The notes beneath the pieces are model-generated. The model had not been told where the DNA came from. It did not search any database and worked only from the letters and a program-made list of their open reading frames with translations. The translations under genes and the position numbers were made by a program. This document shows, in pieces, positions 22,301 through 34,300 of a stretch of 64,000 bases of DNA. Each line of letters begins with the position of its first letter. Within the stretch, counting starts at the first letter, position 1. The stretch is taken from positions 44,009,175 through 44,073,174 of the forward strand of contig JAVGWX010000013.1 in assembly GCA_036924085.1 (NCBI GenBank), given 5' to 3'. The stretch comes from Ariolimax columbianus (taxonomy: Eukaryota > Mollusca > Gastropoda > Stylommatophora > Arionidae).

Positions 22301-25300
22301 TAGAAAAATAATATTCGTGTGGACCCACATAGAAAAATAATATTCGTGAGGACCCACATAGAAAAATAATATTCGTGTGGACCCACATAGAAAAATAATA
22401 TTCGTGTGGACCCACATAGAAAAATAATATTCGTGAAGACCCACGAAGTTAGCAACATGAAAGATTTGTGGATTAAGGTAGCAAAATGAAAAATTTGTGG
22501 ATTAAGTTAGCAAAATGACAGATTTGTGGATTAAGTTAGCAAAATGACAGATTTGTGGATTAAGCGAGCAAAATGAGAGAATTGTGGATTAAGTTAGCAA
22601 AATGAAAGATTTGTGGATTAAAGTAGCAAAATTACAGATTTGTGGATTAAGTTAACACAATTAAAGTTTTGTCGATTAAGTTATCAAAATTAAAGATTTG
22701 TGGATTAAGTTAGCAAAATGAAAGATTTGTGGATTAAGGTAGCAAAGAATATATGCGTATTGATATCAATTACGAATATTAGGTTTTTCAGGTGAATGAT
22801 TTCGTAATGTCGTTACCTCCTTTCGACATGGCGAACTTGTCACAGTAAGGTGGTGGAGACAGATCATTTCTGGAGTGACTAACACTGAACTGTATTTTGC
22901 TCCGTGTCTCGAGTGTAAAAACTTTGTCTTTGTCGTCCGTTATTGTTGCTTATTATCATGTATTTGTTTATTTTGTGAACAAAGATAACATTAAAAAGGA
23001 TACGAACAAACAAAGATTGGGTTGGCTGGGCACAATATGCGACATGAAAGTCTTCTGCGGAACATATGAGAGAAGGCAAGATCCAGGAGAAAAGAGAAAA
23101 GGGGGGAGCAAGACTGGCCTTTACATTTCAGACACGCAGAGACATTGCATTACTAACCTTTACTGAAAAGAAGAGAGCTGCAGAGAATAGAGTCCAATGG
23201 AGAGACATGCTCAGACAACCTTACAACCATTTTTAGGACTGATTAACTAGAGGATAGGGTCAAATGAAGAGACATATCCAGACAACCTTACAACAAGCTT
23301 TAGAACTGATTAACCAGATGATGGCGAGGATTTTAGTGGCTTCGAAGTTTTACCATTTTTTTAAAACTTACATCTCAATAGAACTTGTCTACCAACGCTA
23401 TTGTTGACTGTCGTTTGTACTTTTCGAAATTCCAGTGTGAAGGGCAATTATCCAACAAATGTTTAACAGGCATAATATCAGTAAACCGTGTGCGAAGACT
23501 TAACATTACGGTCAGGTGAACTATACTGACAAAGACCCCAGTTCTAGTACTTGCCACGCTCTTGAAAACAAGCTGTTACAGCAGATATGCCAACAATTTG
23601 GGGATCTACAATTTGAAAATTCAGCACAGTGAATGAGGTGACAGCAGTCAGTGAATGAGGTTACAGCATCCGGTGAATGAGCTAACAGCAGTCAGTGAAT
23701 AATTTTGCAGCAGCAAGTGAATGATCTGACAGCTGTCAGTGAATGAGGTGACAGCAGCCAGTGAATGAGGTGACAGCAGCCAGTGAATGCAGTGACAACA
23801 GTGAGTGAATGAGGTGACAGCAGTCAGTGAATGAGGTTACAGCAGTCAGTGCATGAGGTGACAGCAGTCATTGGATGAGGTGACAGCAGCTAGTGAATGA
23901 GGTGACAGCAGTCAGTGAATGAGGTGACAGCAGCCAGTGAATGAGGTGACAGCAGTCAGTGCATGAGGTGACAGCAGCCAGTGAATGAGGTGACAGCAGT
24001 CAGTGAATGAGGTGACAGCAATCAGTGCATGAGGTGACAGCAGTGAGTGAATGAGGTGACAACAGCTAGTGAATGAGGTGACAGCCAGTGAATGAGGTGA
24101 TAACAGCTAGTGAATGAGGTGACAGCAGTCAGTGAATGAGGTGACAGCAATCAGTGCATGAGGTGACAGCAGTGAGTGAATGAGGTGACAACAGCTAGTG
24201 AATGAGGTGACAGCCAGTGAATGAGGTGATAACAGCTAGTGAATGAGGTGACAGCAGCCAGTGAATGAGGTGACAACAGCTAGTGAATGAGGTGACAGCA
24301 GCCAGTGAATGAGGTGACAGCAGCCAGTGAATGAGGTGACAGCAGTGAGTGAATGAGGCGACAGTAGCAAGTGAGTGAGGTGACAATAGCTAGTGAATGA
24401 GGTGACAGCAGCCAGTGAATGAGGTGACAACAGCCAGTGAATGAGGTGACAGCAGCCAGTGAATGAGGTGACAGCAGCCAGTGAATGAGATGACAGCAGT
24501 GAATGATTGAGGTGACAGCAGCCAGTGAATGAGGTGACAACAGCCAGTGAATGAGGTGACAACAGCCAGTGAATGAGGTGACAGCAGTCAGTGAATGAGG
24601 TGACAGCAGCTAGTGAATGAGGTGACAGCAGCCAGTGAATGAGGTGACAGCAGTCAGTGAATGAGGTGACAGCAGCCAGTGAATGAGGTGACAGCAGTCA
24701 GTGAATGAGGTGACAGCAGCTAGTGAATGAGGTGACAGCAGCCAGTGAATGAGGTGACAGCAGTGAGTGAATGAGGTGACCGCAGCTAGTGAATGGGGTG
24801 ACAGCAGCCAGTGAATGAGGTGACAGCAGTCAGTGAATGAGGTGACAGCAGCTAGTGAATGAGGTGACAGCAGCCAGTGAATGAGGTGACAGCAGTTAGT
24901 GAATGAGGTGACAGCAGCCAGTGAATGGGGTGACAGCAGCCAGTGAATGATCTAACGGCAGTAAGTTAATGAGAACTGATGCACGAAAACTTCAAACAGA
25001 AAATAAAACATCAGAATTAAGAGGAAGTAGCCAAATTAATGTTTAATTTACCGTCATGTCCAAGAGTTTGATCCTACTGTTTTCATTAAACAGGACAGCT
25101 TTCATTAAGACGCCAGCTGCACGGAAACTGACAAGATTCTGGCCAATCTGTAGAATTAAAGATGTTCACAGATTATGAGAGTGTAGGAACTAAAATTGAA
25201 ATATGGCGAGGCTGCGGCGGAACTGTGCTTTAAAATAAAGGGTTACAACAGACGAGGCGTGTTCAAATGAAACCGGACTTAACTGCGACATGTACGATGA

Positions 25301-28300
25301 GTATAATGATGTTACTTCTAATGTGAACAGCACAAACCAACTGTTAGGTTTGCAAAATTTAATTATCCTCTGACTCATAGTTTTCATAGCAGACCGTTGA
25401 AAACATGGTGGGTGTGATACGGAATCCGTCCGGAGTTGATCACTGCCTGCATTCTGTGATGAATGTCAACTGGTCGACATTTGTCATCTGTTAAAAACCG
25501 AACCACCTCTCGCTGATCAACTCTGGACGGATTCCAAATCACACCCGCCATGTTTTCAACGGTCTGCTAAACAAAACTATGAGTCGGAGGATAATGAAAT
25601 TTTGCAAACCTGACGGTTGGTATATGCTGTTTACATCAGAAGTGACATCACCATGCCCATCGTAGATATGTTTACTTGATGCATTTTGGTTCGGTTTCAT
25701 TTGAACACCCCTCGTATATAGGTATTGTCAGATTCAGTTTAAACGAAAACAGAAAAAAAAATACAAGTAACGACCTGAAAGCCTTCTTCATGGACAGCAA
25801 ATAAAAACAAAATACGCTAGTAAAGCATAGAGGAAGGTATGAATACATAAAGTAGAAAAATGAATTAGTAAGAATTGATACGTAGCTAGAAAGCAAAAGA
25901 ACACGCCAATAGTCACCTCGCTTGTGGACTCGTCAGTTTGTGAAACGTAGAAGCGGAAGTGACATGGCCAGGATGACGTCAGAAGTAGAAGAATGCCGGA
26001 TAAGCCCATTAGTGGACAAAGAGCGGCAAATTCAGCTACGCGATTTGTTAGATATTGGTATGGATATGTTGTTGTTGTTTAATGCTTACGATGAACAAGT
26101 TTACTCTTTTGTGCCCCCTGAAAAGGAGGTGAAGTGGCTGGGTGTTGCAACTTTCTTCACATCCCGAGCGTGCTGATGAAAGTGGAACACGGTCCTTTAG
26201 GCGGTTGTGCTATGATTGGCTTCAACTGCGTTACGCTCCCCACTACGGGGATCACATCTGTCTCCATCTCGTCAGCCAGGCTGCCCTGAAACAGCCTGTT
26301 TTCAGTGAACACTACATGGAAGAGAGATTGTGGTCTTGGTCAGTGTATTGACACTGACAAGACTTCCTGGTCATTATGTTGTACCTGACTGGACTAGCGA
26401 CACAGTTCCTCTGTATATGGATTTTTAAAAAACCCAAATGTTTTCAGGTCAAATTATAGATCCAGTATTGTATATCTCATAACATTATCCTCCATAGCTC
26501 AGTAACTTTATCTATACCGCGAGGAAAACAAATGACAAACAAATTGTTTAAAGTTGATTCAAATTAAATTTAATCAAAATTGAAAAAAAAATGGGTATGG
26601 TCAGATACCGCACCGAGACGAGATCACAAACAAATTCTACGTTGCGACTAATATGCCTTATCAGGGGCAACAAATAACAGCAATGCTGAACTAGTAAATC
26701 ATAGAAGACGGGATGAATTCATGTATGGGGGATGTCAACATATAACTAAAAAGTAGTGTACTTATATGATATGTAGTCTCACATCGCGACGTATCAGGTC
26801 GACGTCTCGACTTCAAATGACAGAAAACAGTTAGACTAGGTGGCCAGGAGTGCGTAAGATGTGAGTGGGAAAGGGTCGGATAAGTCAGTAGCAGCCAAAT
26901 ACGGAAAAGACAAAATAGTCATCAAAGAAGGAGGAAAAAATCTATACCTACATCTTCTAGAGCAGTGTTCTTCAGTCGTTTTTGCTCCATTTCCCTCTTT
27001 TTTCTTTGTTCAGAATATCATTCCCCCCTTCCCAAGATATTCTAACTCAAAAGATATATACCAAATGTATTTCTCATAGCGTGTTGACGTTCTGCGATTG
27101 AAGCCCTGAGGTGTTTCTTGTGAAAGAACAATTTCTTAGTTTAAATTGTAAGATAATTTATGGAAGCACTTTCTGGTCTTGACAAAATAATTTAATTTTG
27201 CAAATGAAAATAATGTATGTTCAAGAAACGGTTTGTGACATTTAATGAACTTTTTGTTTTAAAAAATGTGTGTTTTCGCTTTTTGTTTTGTTTTTTAAGT
27301 CCTGTTTGTGTCTTTCAGATTTGGATTATGAAGAGGTTTATTGAGCAATAGTATATGCTTCTTACACGTGGAGTGTCACTACTTCTGTTATTTCTGCTAA
27401 GCATCATTTGCGTGGGTGGCCCTTGGCTTTGTATCCTTTGTATCTGTTTAGCAAAGCTTTCTTTGGATTACTATCTGGTGTTTGACGTGTCACGTGGTCG
27501 AACCATTTGGTTTGCTGTCTCTTGATGAGGTCTAGCACTGGTGTTGTACTTACTTGTTTTCTAATATCTTAATTTCTTATTGTATCCATTATTGTTATTT
27601 CAAGCGTAGGCAGTTCATCGCTGTTGTTACAATGTGTCTTTTATAATTGTTTGCAATGTTCAATTCTGACACTTATAGCGCAATCTGCGTAGGAATATTG
27701 TTCTTTTTGTATTCATTGTCACGTGCTTACATTGTAATATCGGGGACATCTGTCTAGTGATTTGACTTGTGTTATTACATATGTTTTGGATTTCGGTGTC
27801 GCTTTGGCGGTCTGTTGAGATTATGTTACCCAGGCACGTGATATTTTTTATTTGTTTTATTTGTTGGTTTTGTATGAATATTTTTGTTTCTTCTTCTTCT
27901 TCCTCGTTCGTCTTCAGACCTCAACTTCAATGACTCTAACAAATGCAGCAGTCGACTCAAGGCTCTGTGCGCTTCCGTACAGCTTCTCGTGGAAGGACAC
28001 TGGCTTTTGCCAAATGTCACTTCTTTTGTCGGTATACAGTGGACAGGACTGCAAAATATGTTCTACCTTCATGGGGGCTGTGCCGCAGGCACAAAGGTCT
28101 GTAGTGCCCATCTTGAATTTGTTGTACAGATAACATATGAGTCTGTTGTGACCTGTGCGTAGCCGGAGACTTATCACCTGGTCTCGCCTGGAGAGTTGAT
28201 GGTAGGCATCGTTTTCTGTGTGGCCATGGTGGTCTTTTTTCCCATTTTGCACTGTACGTTTCCCTGATGAATGCTTTTGTCTCATTGTATGTGATTTCTG

Positions 28301-31300
28301 TATCACTCTGCTGCAGCATTCCTCCCTCTCTGGCGAGTCTGTCTGACTCCTCGTTGCCTGGAATGCTACAGTGGGCTGGTATCCGCTGGACTGTGCTTTT
28401 TTGAAGCACTGGGACAGTCGCTCGAGCGAGTCTGCCAGAGCACCAAGTTTATTTTTGTATATTATTGTTTCAATTTCTTTTCTTTGCAATCGCCATAACT
28501 TCGGAATTTCTCAGTGTTGATTTTCATACTTTAATCCAGACCTTATTACGATTGTTCATATGTTTCTGCAGTTGTTTTTCTGGGGCTGCTATAATTTCTG
28601 GGTCATCAGCAAAGAGAAGTTCATTTAAGTGATCACTGAGGTTATTTCCCTCACTAAAGATGTTTTTTGTTTACATATTGCGTCTATATATGTGATAAAC
28701 AGTAAATGTGATAGTACATAACCTTCTCGCACACCGAATTAAATGATTTTTTTTGTAGTAACCTGCGTTTGTTCTTACTGTTCATTAGCTGCTGACATAA
28801 CCATTTTAAAATATATTATTCAAATTTTTATTTACTCCATAACGTTGTGATGTTGTCCACAGTTGGTATCTATCTATCCACTGTATCTAATGACTCATTT
28901 TGATCCACTAAAGCAATGATGTAGTGTTTGGACCGTATTCGATTGTTTTCTCAGCTAGTTGCGTGAGTGCAATAAACTTTATTAAATTAAAAACAACCTA
29001 CACGTTTACAGTTTGTAAACGGGGCATCACGCCTCTCTGAATAGTTGTCCTAATTCCTCTCCCCGAAACTCTACTATTCCCCTCTCTCCCCCGGATCTCA
29101 CTACTAGAGAACGAGGAGGATCCCGCCATTGTTATGAACCTGTTAGAAATCTTTAAACATTTCTATGATGATAGAATCCGCGTCTTCCCACATAATATTA
29201 TTTGGTATGTTTTAATGTGGGCTTTTCTGGATTCTACTGCCTTTCAACCTGAAACCGTAGTCCTTTAGGTTATATGAGGACTAATTGGCCAGTGTATGGA
29301 TGCGTGTGTGTATCTGTTTGTGACGTGGACGTTTTGGCCAGTGCATAGATGCTTATTTGAATCTGTTTGTAGTCTGTTCCACTATATTAGTTCTGTCAAT
29401 CCTTTCAGTATGTGAAGTGGTTATACCGAAAAAAAAACTTCCGACATGGCCAGTCAAACTGGACACGAGTGATTTCTAGCCCGGCATATTGGGATTGTAA
29501 ACCGAGCTTGCGCTTTGACCTACGCCCTTACACCACGCGCCCCGTTGATCTGATAATGCAGAGGCCCTTAAATGTTACTAGATTTGCTCTCCAGTTGTCT
29601 TAGAAAAGTTCCTTTGTATTCTCTGCCCATCTATTTGCTAAGACAGTGTAACAGTTCCCGCCGGAGCAGAGAGTTTAGGACAAGGGTGATGTGGTTGCTG
29701 ATAACAAAGGTACCTGAATGCATGTCAAGGTCACTCACCGTCTCAACAAAGGAAAACAGAGGAAAACAAAGAAAAAGTTGGGACAAAGTATGTGGACAGG
29801 TAGGAGCTGACCACTGGCCTTCCGATTTGGGTAGGGGGAGAATGAGTGACAGACGAGATGGTAGCGTAGCTTGCTGCTATAGATGAGTGACAGGTATGCA
29901 AAGTATGTCGTTCCAATAGCGACTGAGTAGACCCATCCCCCTAGATCCATTGGTCAGCTTTGATACTGCTTTAGTGTATATAACACGAGACAAATTTTAG
30001 TACAAGAGGCAAACAACTAAGCAACAACAACAAAAAATGCATTTGGCTCCCAAGGAAGGTGGGCCTTGTGCCAGACACCTCTTTGGAGCTCACCCTGGGG
30101 CCACTCTTCCCTTCACTCTCTTCTCTTACCTCACTCTGTTTCATTTAAATCTATCCTACAGTCACACTCTTGCACAACTTTCACACGCGCCTTCATGGTG
30201 AGGCCCTTCCATTGCACTTTGGTTGGGCTAGCTTCTGAGGGCGCACAAACCTAGCATAAATACATACAGACGCACACATGCATCCAAGCACTGGTTTAGG
30301 CGTCCTGATATCGCCCAATGGACTACGGTCTGGGGTGGAAAATGTCGCGCCTTCGCCAGTAGAAACTAGTGAGGCAAACATCTAAGCAAAAAAAAAAAAA
30401 AAGAGTACAAGAGGCTGGATGAGAGAGGCTGGATGGAGAGAAGAGGGGATGAGTGAATGTAGATAGGAGCCTGGTTTAGCTCACCGACTTAGATAGAGGA
30501 GCGATTGATAAACTGTTGTACGCACGTTAGTGATAGAACAGGATCTCTCAAATAGGTGTGTGAGTTTTGTATTAATAGATAATCTGAACGTATGTTTTAA
30601 GCAGGACACATTGTGAACGAGGTATGTCCAGATCGCCCACCTGAGGGGATTTGAGTGAGGAAGAGTTTTTGATAAGGTGTGTTGAGGATGCAGTTAAATA
30701 GATGTGTGTGTGTGTGATGGGAGTAAGGCAATAGGTCCGGGTTTTAGATAGTTAGGAATTCCATCGATAGCTAATGCTTAAAATGTCCGTTTTAGTTAAT
30801 ATGTATGTTAACATATTTATATAATATAGGAATAATTAGTTAAGATGATATGTATTGTATTGTGCTTGTAATTTCACTACTCATTTTTCTGATATGAGTG
30901 TTATATAATAAATATGCCTTCTTCTTCTTCTTCTTCATCGTACGCAGTCCGACAGCAACCATTATTTTTTCGAAACAAGCGGCGGTCATCCTGAGGCTGT
31001 CGCCACTGCCATAGAACTTATCTAGTGTTGCCACTGGTGATGGCCACATCTGCTCTCTCTTATCCTCGTATGTCGGGCAGTTTTGTAGCAAATGCTCAGT
31101 GGTCATTTTCCCGGTACCACACGGGCATTCGTCAGTGCCACCTATCTTCAATTTGTTGAATAGGTGGTACCTCAGTCTATTGTGGTCAGTGCGAAGTCTA
31201 AAGACCACGACCTGCTCTCTTCGGTTCAACTGGTAATAGGCATCGTTTTTGGTGTAACCAGTATGTTCGGTTTCCCATTTGGTCATGTATCTAGCTCTAA

Positions 31301-34300
31301 TAAGCCGTTTTGACTCTTCGTATGTCATACTAGTATCTGGTTGTGGTAGTTTTGCACCTTCTTTTGCCAGTCTGTCTGCCTCCTCGTTGCCTTGGATGTT
31401 GCAGTGGGATGGAACCCACTGCACCACTACCCTTTTTGGTGCGGACTGCTGGCATAGTTGACAGAGTACTGCTCTTAAATCATTAAGTTCAGTATTTTTC
31501 TGGCATTTTAGTGCTGTGACTACGGCAAAGGCATCTGTAAGCAGGACTATGTGGCTTTCATTCCTTTTACCTGTCACCATTTCTTCCATTGCCGCCTTCA
31601 GTGACTCTGCCTCCGCTCTGAAATTGCTTGTGTATTTTCCAGTAGCGAATGACAGTGTTATTTTTCTGCCATTTTGTAGGTTCAGAAATGCTCCTGCCTT
31701 TCCGTTCTGTGTTGTGTTTGTTACAGAACCGTCGGTGTATGCATGGGTCCAGTCCATGCTTGGGTAGTTTTCCGTTATGTAACTCAGGGTAGTATCTCTT
31801 CTTTCTTTTTCAGTCTGGCAGTTTTTGTTTCCAATACCTGGTATATTTTCTACCACCTCTGGAAATATGTGCTGCATCCAGGTAGGTTTTCGTACAGTAG
31901 GGATGGGCTTTGGTGTTGTTAGTGCGTTTATGGGATCTTCGTGCATCTTTGCTTTGGCTATTTCTGCAAAGTTCTCCGCTTTAGTTTCCCATTTCCTAAA
32001 TTGTTTAGTCTCTGGTGCATTGGATGGTCAGTCAGTCGTCTGAGTTTCTCTAATTGCTGCTGGGCTCTGCAGTCTCTTCTGTCGGTCATGGATTGCAGTT
32101 TTGTAATCTTTTCAAGTTCTACAATTGGCGTATGCCATCTGATGTGTGCTATATTATTTGCAGTGTGTGGTCATGATGATGTGGATGAGTGTGATAATGT
32201 TCTAAGTTAGAGTAACGGCCAGGGCAAACAGTGGGGTCTGTTACAACAGTCCCATCAAACAGCATTATACCCTTTTTTTTCAACCACTACCAAATTAATG
32301 ATGACAGGGATCTAGATGCTGATCAGTCCATGAGTAGTAGCGGCCAGAGACTCAAAGCTGATGGCTAGCGTCAGGGGCCAGCGACCCAGAGCTGACTTCT
32401 AGCGTCAGGGGTCGGCGACCCAGAGCTGACTTCTAGCGTCAGGGCCCAGCGACCCAGAGCTTATATCTAGCGTCAAGGGCCAGCAACCTAGAGCTAACTG
32501 CTGGCGTCAGGGACCAACGATCCAGAGCTGCTAACGTCAGAGCCAAAGACCCAGAGCTGATCGGTAGCGTCAGGGCCAGAGACCCAAAGCGGACTGCTAG
32601 CGTCAGGGCCAGAGACCCAAAGCTGACTGCTAGCGTCAGGGCCAGAGACCCAAAGCTGTCGAGACCCTTCTCCACATCCACAAGGTGATCATGGATAGCA
32701 TGCTGCAACATGGCAGACTGGCTAAGGAGAAGGGATCGAAGATGGAAAGCTTACCCGGTACCCACAAATGACATGCTGAAGTCAAGATGTGTTGGACCGA
32801 ATGTTGCAAGCATCGCAGTCAAGCTGTAAACCATGACACAACGTTCTCCTACTTCTCGATAATCCCATTTCAGGGCTTGATAGCTGGAGTTTGAGAACGA
32901 ATGACGACGAAGACGAAGAAGAAGAAGAAGAAGAGAAAAAAAGAAGAAGAAGAAGAAGAGGAAAATGATGAAGAAGAAGACGAAGAAGAAGAAGAGAAAG
33001 ACGCAGAAGAAGAACAAGTAGTAGAAGAAGACAGAGAAGAAGGAGAAGAGGAAAGAAGAAGAAGAAGAAGTAGCAGCAGACTAAGAATAAGAAGAAGAAG
33101 AAGAAGAAGTAGAAGAGAAGAAGAATGACGACGACAGAAATGACAGTATCGAACATATAATATCTAACGATGAAGGCAGAAATAACGTTGACTGTTTCAC
33201 CTTTAAGGTTTCCAAGTTTTCGTTTTCCTTGAGACTCTTCGCCACCTTGAACAGGTCCAGATCTCCCAATCTGTTATTAGACGCGTCAATATACTGAAGG
33301 CTTGAGTTCCCAGATATAGCTAGGCCTAATGCGTCAATAGGCCTCTTGCACAGACCTCTATTAAATGCATTGAAGGCTAGGGTCAATTTTTTTAGTCCTA
33401 TGTTGTCCTATGAGAAAAAAGGCAATGGAATTTTAATAGAACAGATTACAGGACAGTAGATTTAACGTATGTGTAGTACGAGTATATTAAAGGAGAAAAC
33501 ATTAGGGCCAGGTGAAACATATTGAGCAAGGGGGAAGTGAAGAGCAGCCAGGTTCAGGTGAAACATATTGAGCAAGGGGAGAGTGAAGAGTAGCCAGGTT
33601 CAGGTGAAATATATTGAGCAAGGTTGTAGTGAAGAGTAGCCAGGTTCAGGTGAAATATATTGAGCAAGGTGGGAGTGAAGAGTAGCCAGGTTCAGGTGAA
33701 ATATATTGAGCAAGGTGGGAGTGAAGAGTAGCCAGGTTCAAGTGAAATATATTGAACAAGGTGGGAGTGAAGAGTAGCCAGGTTCAGGTGAAATATATTG
33801 AGCAAGGTGGGAGTGAAGAGTAGCCAGGTTCAGGTGAAATATATTAAGCAAGGTGGGAGGGAAGAGTAGTCAGGTTCAGGTGAAATATATTGAGCAAGGT
33901 GGGAGTGAAGAGTAGCCAGGTTCAGGTGAAATATATTGAGCAAGGTGGGAGGGAAGAGTAGTCAGGTTCAGGTGAAATATATTGAGCAAGGTGGGAGTGA
34001 AGAGTAGCCAGGTTCAGGTGAAATATATTGAGCAAGGTGGGAGTGAAGAGTAGCCAGGCTCAGGTGAAATTTATTGAGCAAGGTGGGAGTGAAGAGTAGC
34101 CAGGTTCAGGTGAAATATATTGAGCAAGGTGGGAGTGAAGAGTAGCCAGGTTCAGGTGAAATATATTGAGCAAGGTGGGAGTGAAGAGTAGCCAGGCTCA
34201 GGTGAAATTTATTGAGCAAGGTGGGAGTGAAGAGTAACCAGGTTCAGGTGAAATATATTGAGCAAGGTGGGAGTGAAGAGTAACCAGTTTCAAGTGAAAC

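Noticed and set aside
23622..24968. CRISPR-like regular repeat series (22-bp, and the 29-bp arrays at 21850-22748)
   Set aside because: Units are contiguous with no unique spacers, there are no cas genes, and the genome is eukaryotic. They are minisatellites.
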